The notes under the pieces were generated by a model. It was not told the origin of the DNA. It was given only the letters and a program-made list of their open reading frames with translations, and did not search any database. Shown piece by piece: positions 25,488-33,956 of a DNA stretch of 59,342 nt (position 1 is the stretch's first letter; every line of letters starts with the position of its first letter). The stretch comes from Solobacterium sp. (GTDB lineage: Bacteria; Bacillota_I; Bacilli_A; Erysipelotrichales; Erysipelotrichaceae), in NCBI GenBank assembly GCA_024693325.1, contig JAILLA010000081.1, forward strand, positions 1 to 59,342, in the 5' to 3' direction. Position numbers and translations under genes: made by a program.

Positions 25488-26479
25488 GCTGTGGGCACCG
25501 TCCTGTCTGAGCGCATTGATACGATATGATTCACGATCCTGTCTTCATATACCATGACGGAGGACGAGCCGCCGTCGAGGTTCGCTGCATTCATAGCTCC
25601 GTACTGCAGCATGATCTTGACACAGTCTTCATAGGAGGCACCCAGACTGGTCGTCTGTCTGCCGTCAATGACCAGCAGCAGGATAGATCCGTCATATGCC
25701 TGTCCGATGACAGTTCTGGGGTTCAGGCCGCCGCCTGTACCGGTGATCGACACCGGTGAACCGTCTACGATCAGAACAGGCCCGAATGTTACTGCGTCTG
25801 TCAGTCCCCATTCCAGTGCCTGCGAGCCTGTCATGTTGCCGACGATCAGATGGTCTTTTTCATTGAAGCCTATGATCGTTCCCCAGTCGGTCAGCCTGCC
25901 GGCAACCAGCTCGCCGTCCTTGATGACGACGCCCTGGGGAATGGAACCGTTGCCCATACCGTTGGGATCATCGAAGCCTCCGGCATTGATCCCGCCGACG
26001 GCACCTGCCGCTGTGACATAATCCTGTACCAGGAAGCCGTTGTTCTTATAATTATCCATCAGCACGTTGACGCCGAGCTGGATCCTTGAAGGATCGCGTA
26101 CGATCATCAGCTTGCCATTGAATGTTGATCCGGAGACATTTACGATCCTGAGATCATTTTTTTCTTCCTCCGGGATATTGAAGTCATAATCATTATCGAC
26201 GGTGACCGCTGTGGAGTTTTCTACACCGTTCTGATTCAGGATCGCGTCGAGCTCATTGTCGGAATAGAACCAGTGTACGACCTTGTCACCGCGCCGTGTT
26301 TCCATAAAGGTTCCGACGATCAGCGTACTGAATGTCGGCGAAGGACCCTTGAATACCATCAAAAGGGCCAGATAGCCGGCCGCTGCAAATGTGACGCCGA
26401 GTGTCAGAAAAACGATGAAGGTCTTCCTCATGAAACTTCTGAACTGCGTATTTTTGTGCTTCTGCTGTTTTTTTGCCAT
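25472..26479 (-). CDS. Phosphodiester glycosidase (NAGPA-like) exported protein
   Basis: This 335-residue protein has an N-terminal membrane helix (about 20-45) and a NAGPA/phosphodiester-glycosidase domain. That family acts on GlcNAc-1-phosphodiester-type links and is common next to exopolysaccharide genes. Marks are VTAAGAVGGINAGGF near 163, GVVIKDGELV near 190, and near the end LLLVIDGRQ and AANLDGGSSSVMVYED. An upstream GTG at 26506 is in frame but would lie before the predicted RNA start, so I use the ATG at 26479. No ribosome binding site is visible before it. The stop overlaps the next gene by 16 bases. Confidence 0.88.
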   Translation of the reverse strand: MAKKQQKHKNTQFRSFMRKTFIVFLTLGVTFAAAGYLALLMVFKGPSPTFSTLIVGTFMETRRGDKVVHWFYSDNELDAILNQNGVENSTAVTVDNDYDFNIPEEEKNDLRIVNVSGSTFNGKLMIVRDPSRIQLGVNVLMDNYKNNGFLVQDYVTAAGAVGGINAGGFDDPNGMGNGSIPQGVVIKDGELVAGRLTDWGTIIGFNEKDHLIVGNMTGSQALEWGLTDAVTFGPVLIVDGSPVSITGTGGGLNPRTVIGQAYDGSILLLVIDGRQTTSLGASYEDCVKIMLQYGAMNAANLDGGSSSVMVYEDRIVNHIVSMRSDRTVPTAWLVK

Positions 26480-26490
26480 AATCAAAAGTA

Positions 26491-26515
26491 CAGGCTGTGC
26501 CTGCACAATATTATA
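26491..26515 (-). promoter_or_regulatory. -10 box and 5' leader hairpin
   Basis: On the minus strand TATAAT lies at 26510-26515. The predicted RNA start near 26503 coincides with the first base of CAGGC-ACA-GCCTG (26503 to 26491), a 5-bp hairpin. The remaining leader has no ribosome binding site before the ATG at 26479. The hairpin could protect the 5' end. Confidence 0.45.
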
Positions 26516-26559
26516 TCATATTGGCAAATAACTCAATGAAGTCCGATGATTAAGAATGA

Positions 26560-26587
26560 TATAATAATTACAGAATAACGCAGGAGG
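26560..26587 (+). promoter_or_regulatory. -10 box and ribosome binding site, aldose epimerase
   Basis: TATAAT (26560-26565), then AGGAGG (26582-26587) eight bases before the ATG at 26596. This is a conventional leader, in contrast to the leaderless arrangements elsewhere. Confidence 0.65.
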
Positions 26588-26595
26588 CATAATAA

Positions 26596-27429
26596 ATGGC
26601 AGTTTTCAGTATGGAAAACGATCTCGCATATGCTGCAGTCAGCGAACATGCTTCAGAGATCACAAGTTTTATTGACAAAGAAACAGGAATTGAACATATG
26701 TGGCAGGGTGATCCGGCATTCTGGTCCGGCAGAAACCCGACACTGTTCCCGATGGTCGGATCGACCTGGAACAAGGAAATATGGATCGACGGTAAGCTCT
26801 ATCAGATGGGCAACCACGGTTTTACAAGAAACAGTGATTTTACATGTGTGGAGCACAGTGAAAACAGGATAGTCATGGAACTGAAGGACAGTGAAGAAAC
26901 ACTGGCACAGTATCCGTTCAGGTTTACCCTGCGCATCGAATACACGCTGAGCGGAAAAACACTCAGCATCCATTACAGCATCACAAATGAAAACGACAGG
27001 ACAATGCCGTTTAATTTCGGTCTGCATCCTGCATTCAACTGCCCGATGGCAGAGGGTGAGAAACAGATGGATTATGTCATCGAAACAAATGCGGATGAGA
27101 TCTTCAAACAGGGCAGGGATACGATCGCTGTAGGAAGACAGCTGGAGCTGGAACGCAAGTATCTTGAACGCACGGTCCTGGTAACAGCACCCAAAACAAC
27201 GGATACAACGCTGACCAACGGAAAGCACCGTGTGACAGTCCATGCGGAAGGCTATGAATGGCTGGCTTTCTGGAGCGCAAAGAATGACGCGCCGTTTATC
27301 TGCATCGAGCCGTGGCACTCCCATGCAGACTTTGAAGAGACCAATGTACCGTTTGAAGAACGTGAAGGAACACTGAAGCTGGAGGCACATCAGGAATTTA
27401 CAACAGATTATTCGATCACAGTCGGATAA
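26596..27429 (+). CDS. Aldose 1-epimerase family protein (LacX-like)
   Basis: This 277-residue protein belongs to the galactose-mutarotase-like superfamily and most resembles LacX/YeaD-type members that act on sugars or sugar phosphates in the cytoplasm. Seen motifs are IEHMWQGDPAFWSGRNPTLFP near 32-52, the MGNHGFTRNSDF block near 74-85 with a conserved His, FNFGLHPAFNCP near 140 with a second His, and CIEPWHSHAD near 240. It is followed 54 bases later by nagB, which suggests an amino-sugar or hexose utilisation role. Confidence 0.88.
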   Translation: MAVFSMENDLAYAAVSEHASEITSFIDKETGIEHMWQGDPAFWSGRNPTLFPMVGSTWNKEIWIDGKLYQMGNHGFTRNSDFTCVEHSENRIVMELKDSEETLAQYPFRFTLRIEYTLSGKTLSIHYSITNENDRTMPFNFGLHPAFNCPMAEGEKQMDYVIETNADEIFKQGRDTIAVGRQLELERKYLERTVLVTAPKTTDTTLTNGKHRVTVHAEGYEWLAFWSAKNDAPFICIEPWHSHADFEETNVPFEEREGTLKLEAHQEFTTDYSITVG

Positions 27430-27483
27430 TAAACATTTTCCGGAAAGTGTGCTAATATATCGGGCGCGGAAGGAGGTGTATCA

Positions 27484-28215
27484 ATGTTTACGATCATTGT
27501 TGCTGAAAACTATGACGAAGCCAGCCATGAGGCTATGAAACTGGTGCGTGACGTTCTGCGTAAAGAAAAACCTGTTCTGGGACTGACTGCCGGATCGACA
27601 CCGATCGGTCTGTATAAGGAAATGATAGAGGGATACCAGTCCGGCGAACTCAGCTATAGAAATGTCAGAACATGGAATCTTGATGAATATATCGGCCTTG
27701 ACCGCAGCCATCCACAGAGCTGCCACACATATATGAGGGAAAAACTCTTCGATCATTTGGATATTCCGCAGGAAAACATACATATCCCCAATGGTGATGC
27801 CGAAGATCCGGAAGCTGAATGTGAACGGTATGAAGCATCATTGCAGGACGTAACGATCGATCTGCAGATACTCGGTATCGGTACAGACGGACATATCGGA
27901 TTCAATGAACCCGGAACACCGTTCGAAAGCCTGACCCATGTTGCGGAACTGACAGAACAGACAAGACGCGATAATGCCCATTACTTTGGCGGCAATATCG
28001 AGATGGTGCCGAAAAAGGCAATCTCGATGGGCCTGGCAACGATCATGCGTGCAAGACGCGTCGTGGTGATAGCTGCAGGCACGGAAAAAGCAAATGCGGT
28101 ATATAACATGATCAAAGGACCGATGAAGTCCCGCTGCCCGGCAAGTGCCCTGCAGGCTCATCCGAAACTGACGGTCATTGCGGACAAGGAAGCTGCTCAG
28201 AGGATCCTGTTCTGA
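27484..28215 (+). CDS. nagB: Glucosamine-6-phosphate deaminase
   Basis: This 243-residue protein matches NagB along its length. It converts glucosamine 6-phosphate to fructose 6-phosphate and ammonia in amino-sugar catabolism. Marks are LGLTAGSTPIGLYKEM near 36-51, the catalytic-site WNLDEYIGL near 64-72 and GIGTDGHIGFNEPG near 128-141. A strong AAGGAGGTGT ends four bases before the ATG. At 243 residues it is like the short Gram-positive enzymes without the allosteric extension. No nagA is in the window. Confidence 0.96.
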   Translation: MFTIIVAENYDEASHEAMKLVRDVLRKEKPVLGLTAGSTPIGLYKEMIEGYQSGELSYRNVRTWNLDEYIGLDRSHPQSCHTYMREKLFDHLDIPQENIHIPNGDAEDPEAECERYEASLQDVTIDLQILGIGTDGHIGFNEPGTPFESLTHVAELTEQTRRDNAHYFGGNIEMVPKKAISMGLATIMRARRVVVIAAGTEKANAVYNMIKGPMKSRCPASALQAHPKLTVIADKEAAQRILF

Positions 28216-28274
28216 GCATACCGCTTCAAAGGCAGGTCGATCCATGACATAATACATGCGGAGGAAAAAAGAAT

Positions 28275-28586
28275 ATGAAAATCATCGAAAGTGAAAAGGA
28301 ATATGATGCACTGCTTGCTGAAAACAAAGCAGTATTTGTAGATTTCTATGCAGACTGGTGCGGCCCCTGCAAAATGGTAAGCCCGATCGTTGAAAAACTG
28401 TCCGAAAAGAACACGGAAGTCGTGTTTGTTAAGGTCAATGTTGACGACAATCCGGAACTTGCGCAGCGTTATGGTATAATGTCCATTCCCACACTGCTGG
28501 CGATCAAGAACGGAGAAGTTGCCGGAACAGTCATCGGCTACCGTCCTGAAGGCGATCTCCAGGCTGCCATCGATTCCATCAAATAA
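28275..28586 (+). CDS. trxA: Thioredoxin
   Basis: This 103-residue cytoplasmic thioredoxin has the WCGPCK active site near residues 28-33 in DFYADWCGPCKMV. The cis-Pro loop SIPTL lies near 72, and KNGEVAGTVIGY follows. It reduces protein disulfides and is itself reduced by thioredoxin reductase, which is not encoded here. CATAAT at 28248-28253 and GGAGG before the ATG give it its own transcript, ended by the hairpin at 28592. Confidence 0.97.
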   Translation: MKIIESEKEYDALLAENKAVFVDFYADWCGPCKMVSPIVEKLSEKNTEVVFVKVNVDDNPELAQRYGIMSIPTLLAIKNGEVAGTVIGYRPEGDLQAAIDSIK

Positions 28587-28591
28587 GTCAC

Positions 28592-28615
28592 AAAAAGCCC
28601 GTCAAGGGCTTTTCA
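28592..28615 (+). terminator. Terminator of trxA
   Basis: AAAAGCCC and GGGCTTTT pair around GTCAA, followed by CATTTTC, six bases after the trxA stop. Confidence 0.85.
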
Positions 28616-28696
28616 TTTTCGCAGCAGCATGACATGATCCATGCATGGCTCCGGATCGATACTGACTCAGAGGATCTCCTGACGGGGATCTTTTTT
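28616..28696 (+). terminator. Second terminator, possible small RNA interval
   Basis: GATCTCC (28673-28679) pairs with GGGGATC (28684-28690) with one wobble, then T6 (28691-28696). The 57 bases between the trxA terminator and this hairpin include GATCC...GGATC pairing. I see no ORF. It may simply be a back-up terminator or the end of a short RNA, and no promoter is evident. Confidence 0.5.
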
Positions 28697-28734
28697 CTGT
28701 ATGGCGGGGATCAGTCTTCCGGACTCCAGGATGG

Positions 28735-29139
28735 CTACAGCCTGTCGATCTGCAGGGTGCCGGGAACCCTTACAGCCACCTGATACTGATCCTCATACAC
28801 GATCTCACCGGGTGTGTTTGTGAAAACAAGATAGTATGGATGGTTATACTTTTCCAGCAGCCAGAGTGCCGGACGGATCATCTTCATCATCTCTTCTGAA
28901 TTCTCTGTTTTAAAAAAACAAATGACTTTTTCCTGGTTCCTGCACTGGTGCGGCCATGGCAGTTCCTCGGCAAACCAGAAATCGATCTCTTTAAATAAAC
29001 CAGCATCCTCTTCATCCATAACATCATTCTGAATGAGCTGCCAGAACATACTGAAGATACCTTTGGCATACATGGTGTTTTCTGCAAGTTCCTGTCCCTG
29101 GATCCGGACATATTTGTAATTGGTGATAAAGTCTATCAT
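28735..29139 (-). CDS. Small protein of unknown function
   Basis: This 134-residue protein has no signal peptide or membrane helix. It begins MIDFITNYKYVRIQGQ and is rich in aromatic residues (FWQLI, DFWFAEELPWPH, ICFFKTE, ALWLLEKYNHPYYLVFTN). It ends in a beta-rich stretch (YQVAVRVPGTLQIDRL). The compact alternating pattern suggests a small alpha/beta domain, but I do not recognise it. The ATG at 29139 has AAAGGA at a proper distance, so it is preferred over upstream in-frame starts. A palindrome overlaps the presumed -10 box. Confidence 0.75.
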   Translation of the reverse strand: MIDFITNYKYVRIQGQELAENTMYAKGIFSMFWQLIQNDVMDEEDAGLFKEIDFWFAEELPWPHQCRNQEKVICFFKTENSEEMMKMIRPALWLLEKYNHPYYLVFTNTPGEIVYEDQYQVAVRVPGTLQIDRL

Positions 29140-29161
29140 AGGGTGTTCCTTTACTGGAATC

Positions 29162-29178
29162 ATTATGTCAGATGACAT
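29162..29178 (-). promoter_or_regulatory. -10 box overlapped by a 14-bp palindrome
   Basis: On the minus strand CATAAT (29162-29167) overlaps the perfect inverted repeat ATGTCA-TC-TGACAT (29165-29178), which is placed as an operator for the 28735 gene would be. The regulator is unknown. Confidence 0.5.
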
Positions 29179-29357
29179 TGACGGCCGCAAGCAAACCGCC
29201 TGCATGCGGTTTCTCTGCAGTCAGGGACCTGTCCGTGTCAGTTGTCATGATGTTTGGGACAGATCACGGGTGAAGAGCCGGCAGGTAATTAGCGGATGAG
29301 AGTCAGCTCATACATGTATGACATCTGCTTCAGTGTCTTCTGCTTTTCGAAAGTCTA

Positions 29358-29386
29358 TTGCTTTTTTTCAGACGGTTTTATATAAT
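29358..29386 (+). promoter_or_regulatory. Promoter of the tRNA-Cys/tRNA-Leu unit
   Basis: TTGCTT (29358-29363), 17 bases, TATAAT (29381-29386), 32 bases before the tRNA-Cys gene. Confidence 0.8.
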
Positions 29387-29418
29387 GAATAGGCTGACAA
29401 ACAGCTAAAAATGGATAT

Positions 29419-29492
29419 GGTACCTTAGCCAAGTGGTAAGGCAACAGACTGCAACTCTGTGATCGCCGGTTCGACCCCGGCAGGTACCTCCA
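29419..29492 (+). tRNA. tRNA-Cys (GCA)
   Basis: The cloverleaf has acceptor GGTACCT/AGGTACC, anticodon loop CTGCAAC (anticodon GCA), T arm GCCGG-TTCGACC-CCGGC, discriminator T as expected for Cys, and an encoded CCA. Confidence 0.95.
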
Positions 29493-29505
29493 TTTTTATT
29501 AGTAA

Positions 29506-29588
29506 GGGGATGTGGCGGAATGGCAGACGCAACGGACTTAAAATCCGTTGATGGCAACATCGTGTGGGTTCAAGTCCCATCGTCCCCA
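29506..29588 (+). tRNA. tRNA-Leu (TAA)
   Basis: A class II tRNA with acceptor GGGGATG/CGTCCCC, loop CTTAAAA (anticodon TAA), a variable arm and discriminator A. The CCA end is not encoded. A terminator follows within 20 bases. Confidence 0.93.
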
Positions 29589-29604
29589 TGAAATGCTGGT
29601 TTTT

Positions 29605-29626
29605 GCCCATGATCATGGGCTTTTTA
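29605..29626 (+). terminator. Terminator of the tRNA-Cys/tRNA-Leu unit
   Basis: GCCCAT-GATC-ATGGGC followed by TTTTTATTTT. Confidence 0.88.
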
Positions 29627-29790
29627 TTTTCGCGGGACTCCGGATCGGGAAGATCCCTCTGAAAAAACTGTCATTTTCTTAACAGTTCCTGCGTATGATG
29701 CTGTCTGAAAATATGACAGGTCTGTAAATATGATCGTATCTGATTTATGCTGTTTTCCTGCTCAGGAAATCCTTCAAAAAGAAGTAATGC

Positions 29791-29799
29791 TGTTATAAT
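29791..29799 (+). promoter_or_regulatory. Extended -10 promoter, leaderless membrane protein
   Basis: TGT-TATAAT (hexamer 29794-29799) is six bases before the ATG at 29806, with no ribosome binding site. The expected RNA start falls on the A of the ATG. Confidence 0.65.
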
Positions 29800-29805
29800 T
29801 TGTAT

Positions 29806-31548
29806 ATGGCACGCATCAGGAGACATTTCAAAGAAAACGGGCTGTTTTACTTAGCGGCCATTTTGATCACTTCTTTTGTCCTTTTCCCGTATTTTGATGA
29901 TGTTATTTACCGCGGACATGACCTGCAGTACCACCTGAGCAGGCTTGACGGGATCGTCACGGCGATTGCCGACAGGCAGTTCCCGCTGGCGATCTATCCG
30001 GACAAGAATTTCGGATACGGCTATGCCTCACCGCTGTTTTACAGCGACCTGTTCCTGATCATCCCGTCGGTCCTGGTAAAAGTGTTTTCGATCCCGCTTG
30101 TCATCATGTTCAAGATCATCGTCTTTGTGTTTACGTTTATTACGAACCTGACGATGATGATGGTGCTGCATCTTTTTTTCAGGCGGAAAGACGCCGCGGT
30201 ATTCGGTGCGTTCCTTCTAACCAGCTGTAATTACTATGTCACGGATGTGTACATCCGGGGAGCGCTCGGAGAGATCATGGCGTTTGCCTTCATGCCGGCA
30301 CTGCTCTGGGTGGGATATCATTATTTTGTCAAAGAAGAAGACAACTGGCTGCCGTTCGGCCTGGTCTTTGCCGGGATCGCGCACTGTCACCTGATCTCGG
30401 TCGTCCTGGCTGCCGGTGTGTTCGGCCTATTCATGATCGCGGATCTCAGCAGACTGCTGAAAAACAGACGGATGCTCGTGACATTCCTGAAGGCGTTCCT
30501 GCTCGGAGCGGGACTGACCATCGGTTATTTCCTGCCGATGGCAGAGCAGTATGTCGCCCAGGATCTGCGCGTGCACCATATCGAGGCGACGATGCTGGAA
30601 ACATACCGGGTGCCTGTGTCGATGATCTGGCAGGACTTCATCAGTGAGTTCGGCATGGTCTGGGCGAGCGAGGCCGGGCTGAATACGGCTGATAAGCTAA
30701 AGACGCTCGGGACGATCATGCTGGTACTGCCGATTGGTTATTTGTTTGTGAAAAAACAGCGGTACCTGACCATCCTGTTTGTCTTTTTCGTCGGCCTGGT
30801 ATTCCTTTCTTCTTCTTTATCACCGCTGCACAAGCTGTCATTCCTTTCCTTCCTGCAATACCCGTCCCGGCTGTACATCATCGCTTCCGTGCTTGGAAGC
30901 GTGTTAAGCGCGTATATCGTATCACGGATGAAATTCAGCATGGCATCTGTGCTCAGCGCACTGGTTCTGACATACACCTTTCTGAATCTGTCCTTTGTAT
31001 TTACGACGGTCAACGACCGTGAACATGTTATGGACATCCCGGACAAAACAAGCGCCTGGGATATCTTCGGCGACCGCCTGTTTGCCTATGACCACTGGAT
31101 CTTCATCCTCTGGAACTGGGAGGAAGTTGCCGGCGGGGAGTATCTGCCGTTTGCCTATGAGTACCGGTATGTGGATACCGGTGATATCATCGCCTATCTT
31201 GACTACTCGGATACCGGGTTCCCCTATGAGAGGAAAGGGACGACCGCACATTTTCAAACAGACCTAGCGCAGGAAGAATGGCTGCTTCTGCCGACTTCCT
31301 GGTACAAAGGATACCGGGTATGGGAAGTGGATGAGAACGACAATATCATTTCCCAAATGTACGTCAGCCAGCATGAATACTCAGGGCGCATCCAGCTCCA
31401 TATCCCGGCCGGACACCACCGGTACCTGGTGCGTTACATCGGTACGAAGATCCAGAAGGCATCTGCGTCGCTTTCCGTCCTGACGGCTGTGTTCGCGTTC
31501 TGGTGCCTGATCAGAAAACGCGGCTTTGGTTCAGATGACTTTGCCTGA
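29806..31548 (+). CDS. Multi-pass membrane protein, GT-C/YfhO-like
   Basis: This 580-residue protein has roughly eleven membrane helices and a soluble C-terminal part (about 400-550). The first extracellular loop, with YRGHDLQYHLSRLDGIV near 33-50, resembles the acidic loop of GT-C-type and YfhO/PTPS-related membrane proteins, which use lipid-linked sugars. The frame opens with an upstream TTG at 29800, but the ATG at 29806 sits exactly where a -10 box would start RNA, so I use it. The next gene follows 21 bases later. It probably glycosylates a surface polymer, though the substrate is unknown. Confidence 0.78.
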   Translation: MARIRRHFKENGLFYLAAILITSFVLFPYFDDVIYRGHDLQYHLSRLDGIVTAIADRQFPLAIYPDKNFGYGYASPLFYSDLFLIIPSVLVKVFSIPLVIMFKIIVFVFTFITNLTMMMVLHLFFRRKDAAVFGAFLLTSCNYYVTDVYIRGALGEIMAFAFMPALLWVGYHYFVKEEDNWLPFGLVFAGIAHCHLISVVLAAGVFGLFMIADLSRLLKNRRMLVTFLKAFLLGAGLTIGYFLPMAEQYVAQDLRVHHIEATMLETYRVPVSMIWQDFISEFGMVWASEAGLNTADKLKTLGTIMLVLPIGYLFVKKQRYLTILFVFFVGLVFLSSSLSPLHKLSFLSFLQYPSRLYIIASVLGSVLSAYIVSRMKFSMASVLSALVLTYTFLNLSFVFTTVNDREHVMDIPDKTSAWDIFGDRLFAYDHWIFILWNWEEVAGGEYLPFAYEYRYVDTGDIIAYLDYSDTGFPYERKGTTAHFQTDLAQEEWLLLPTSWYKGYRVWEVDENDNIISQMYVSQHEYSGRIQLHIPAGHHRYLVRYIGTKIQKASASLSVLTAVFAFWCLIRKRGFGSDDFA

Positions 31549-31557
31549 TAAATCTAG

Positions 31558-31563
31558 TAGAAT
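31558..31563 (+). promoter_or_regulatory. -10-like box giving a leaderless mRNA
   Basis: TAGAAT (31558-31563) is six bases before the ATG at 31570. No ribosome binding site is present in the 21-base gap after the previous stop, and no clear -35 is seen. Confidence 0.45.
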
Positions 31564-31569
31564 GTCAAT

Positions 31570-33372
31570 ATGCTGAAAACGGAAAACAAATCGTTCAGAA
31601 ATATCATTTCCTGCATGATGCTGTTATTGGCCATGAACCTTGTGACCAATTACAGGACCTTTTTCCGTTTTTTTTACACAGGTGGGGAACGGTACTTCAA
31701 GGCTGCTGAATACGCCGCGGAAGATCATTTCTACCATGTCGGTGATATCGGCGAATATGTGAACGTCATCCAGCTGACATATACCGACCGGCCGATGTAT
31801 GTATCAGTCAGTTATACGAGTGAAGACTTCCGGAAATTCGATCATTTTAATCCGTTTTATTATACCGACCGGACCGGTACAGATACGACTTTCATCTTCA
31901 TGTCGTCACCGGTCCCTGTCAAAGACATCCTGATCAATATTTCGAACGGATCCCTGGATAAGGTCATCCTGAATCCCAGGGTCCCGTACCATCTGAACGG
32001 CAGGAAGACGCTGGCATATTTCCTGACGGCGCTCGGGCTGATCTTTGTCCTGAAGGGAAAAGAAAAACTGGACGGCAGTAAAAAGCAGCTGGCAAAAGGG
32101 GCGGTGATGATCACCCTGCTGAGCGCAATGTCATTCAATATGTCAAAAGGGTATTCCGAACCGGAGATGGATGCGCTTTATACAAAGTACTTTACGGATG
32201 CGCTGATCAGTCATCGTCTGGAGCTTGATTATCCGGTCGACGCAAAACTGAAAGCGAGCCCGGATCCGTATGACACATCGATCCGTGATTACGATACGCT
32301 CTGGGATGCGACGTATTACAACGGTCATTATTATTCTTACTTCGGCATCCTGCCGGCAGCGGCTGTCCTGGTACCGTACAGGCTCATGACAGGACAGTAT
32401 TTGTCAAGTACCTGTCCGACCCTGCTGTATACGGTGCTTTGCTTTATTGCCGGTTATCTTCTGCTGAAGAGAATATGCCGGAAACACCTGGCGGGGATCC
32501 CGTACAGGCTGTTTGCGCTTTGTTATCTGTATATCGTATTCGGCAGTAAACTGATCTGGTGCATCCACAGGCCGCTGTTCTATGAACTTGTCGCGGTATC
32601 CGCGCTATTCCATGTCCTGGCGGGACTGTATCTCTCCCTGTTTTATGAAAACAGGATCCTCAACTTTATCGGATATTTCCTGCTTGCCCTGGCAGTGCTG
32701 TGCCGGCCGACGTTCCTGTTTGCCTCGGTGCTGATCGTTCCGAAACTGTTTGAAAAGCTGAAGGAAAAGCGGTTCGGGATCATGGATCTCATCGCCCTGG
32801 CAGTTCCGTACGGGGTCGTCGGACTGTTTACGATGTATCTGAATTATGTCCGCTTCGGTTCGGTCACGGAATTCGGCATCACTTACCAGATCACGGCAAA
32901 CAGCCTGCGCCATGCCGGCTTCTCGTTCCTGAAGGCCGCTGCCGGGACGTTCAGCTATATGTTTGAAGGCTTCCATCTTCAGCTTCTTCCGCTTCGTGCG
33001 GAGGGGATAAAGAGCTACATCCCCATCGTCACGGATTTCTTCACCGAGACTGTGGGCGGGGGATTCATGATGACTTCCCTGATCGGGATCTTTATGCCGT
33101 TCATGCTCAGATATCTTCGGAAAAAAGAGATCAGGAAATACATTTATACAGCGCTCGGACTTGCGCTGGCGCTGCTCATGCTTGCGACGGGGATCGGGGC
33201 GCTTGTCGGACGCTACATGCTTGACTTCAACTATCTGCTCTACTTTGTGACGGCTTATGTCTTCCTCGTCAGGATCAATGAGGAAGGCGGGGATGTCCTG
33301 ACAGGGATCTTCGTGACCGCTGTTTCCCTCAGCATCGTCCTGAATTATCTGCTGGCACTCTCATATGTTTAA
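31570..33372 (+). CDS. Multi-pass membrane protein, putative GT-C enzyme
   Basis: This 600-residue protein has one N-terminal helix, an extracellular beta-rich domain (about 35-145) and then about ten membrane helices. The loop DYDTLWDATYYNGHYYSYFGILPAA near 240-264 is typical of GT39/GT-C-related Firmicute proteins. LDFNYLLYFVTAYVFL near 555 follows a conserved GRYMLD block. The first codon lies immediately behind a -10-like sequence without a ribosome binding site. Context between another GT-C-like protein and GtrA suggests transfer of a polyprenyl-linked sugar outside the membrane. The function is inferred. Confidence 0.78.
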   Translation: MLKTENKSFRNIISCMMLLLAMNLVTNYRTFFRFFYTGGERYFKAAEYAAEDHFYHVGDIGEYVNVIQLTYTDRPMYVSVSYTSEDFRKFDHFNPFYYTDRTGTDTTFIFMSSPVPVKDILINISNGSLDKVILNPRVPYHLNGRKTLAYFLTALGLIFVLKGKEKLDGSKKQLAKGAVMITLLSAMSFNMSKGYSEPEMDALYTKYFTDALISHRLELDYPVDAKLKASPDPYDTSIRDYDTLWDATYYNGHYYSYFGILPAAAVLVPYRLMTGQYLSSTCPTLLYTVLCFIAGYLLLKRICRKHLAGIPYRLFALCYLYIVFGSKLIWCIHRPLFYELVAVSALFHVLAGLYLSLFYENRILNFIGYFLLALAVLCRPTFLFASVLIVPKLFEKLKEKRFGIMDLIALAVPYGVVGLFTMYLNYVRFGSVTEFGITYQITANSLRHAGFSFLKAAAGTFSYMFEGFHLQLLPLRAEGIKSYIPIVTDFFTETVGGGFMMTSLIGIFMPFMLRYLRKKEIRKYIYTALGLALALLMLATGIGALVGRYMLDFNYLLYFVTAYVFLVRINEEGGDVLTGIFVTAVSLSIVLNYLLALSYV

Positions 33373-33414
33373 AGCGTATCTTCCCGGATGAGCCGGAACT
33401 GGAAAGGCTGTATT

Positions 33415-33822
33415 ATGATTGATAAAATCAAAGAAAAATTCTTTACCCGTAGATTTCTGTCGTTTGCCATCATCGGCGCGATCAATACATTTGTGGCGAT
33501 CGGGCTTTATATGCTGTTTGTAAAGCTCGGCATCAATGTCGGGGCTGCCTCTTTTCTGGGTGACGGTCTGACGATGATCCTTTCGTATTTCATGAATACG
33601 ATCTTCACATACCGTCAGAAGCCTTCCCTGAAAAGCGCTGTCACATTCCCGCTCAGCTATATTCCCGGCATGATCATATCGGCGACCGTCACCCTGATCG
33701 TCGTCAATGTGTTCCATGGACCAAAGATGTGGGCGAAGGCGATCGCACTGCCGATCTATTTCCCGGTGAACTTCCTGTGCATGAGCTTCATTATGAAGCG
33801 TTTCGGAAAAACAGGGGAGTGA
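33415..33822 (+). CDS. GtrA family membrane protein
   Basis: This 135-residue protein has four predicted membrane helices and the GtrA-family pattern: [22 protein letters not shown] near 13-34 and [12 protein letters not shown] near 62-73. GtrA proteins are thought to flip undecaprenyl-phosphate-linked sugars made by GtrB-type transferases, which here are encoded at 280 and 9523. An in-frame ATG at 33388 exists, but AAAGG at 33403-33407 points to the ATG at 33415. A terminator follows directly. Confidence 0.92.
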   Translation: MIDKIKEKFFTRRFLSFAIIGAINTFVAIGLYMLFVKLGINVGAASFLGDGLTMILSYFMNTIFTYRQKPSLKSAVTFPLSYIPGMIISATVTLIVVNVFHGPKMWAKAIALPIYFPVNFLCMSFIMKRFGKTGE

Positions 33823-33830
33823 ATGAGATC

Positions 33831-33852
33831 AGGCCTATGAAAGGCCTTTTTC
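33831..33852 (+). terminator. Terminator after gtrA-like gene
   Basis: AGGCCT-ATGAA-AGGCCT followed by TTTTTC, starting eight bases after the stop codon. Confidence 0.85.
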
Positions 33853-33956
33853 TTTGGAATTTCCGCTTTTTCAACATAATAAATCAAAAATATTGTAAGA
33901 TTGAGAAAGAAACAGGAGTTCCTTGTTTTTATTTATATGTTTGGAGGAGTAGGTGT

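Noticed and set aside
26504..26506. GTG at 26506 (minus strand) as start of the NAGPA-like gene
   Set aside because: It is only three bases after the -10 box, so it would not be in the transcript; the ATG at 26479 gives a normal N-terminus.
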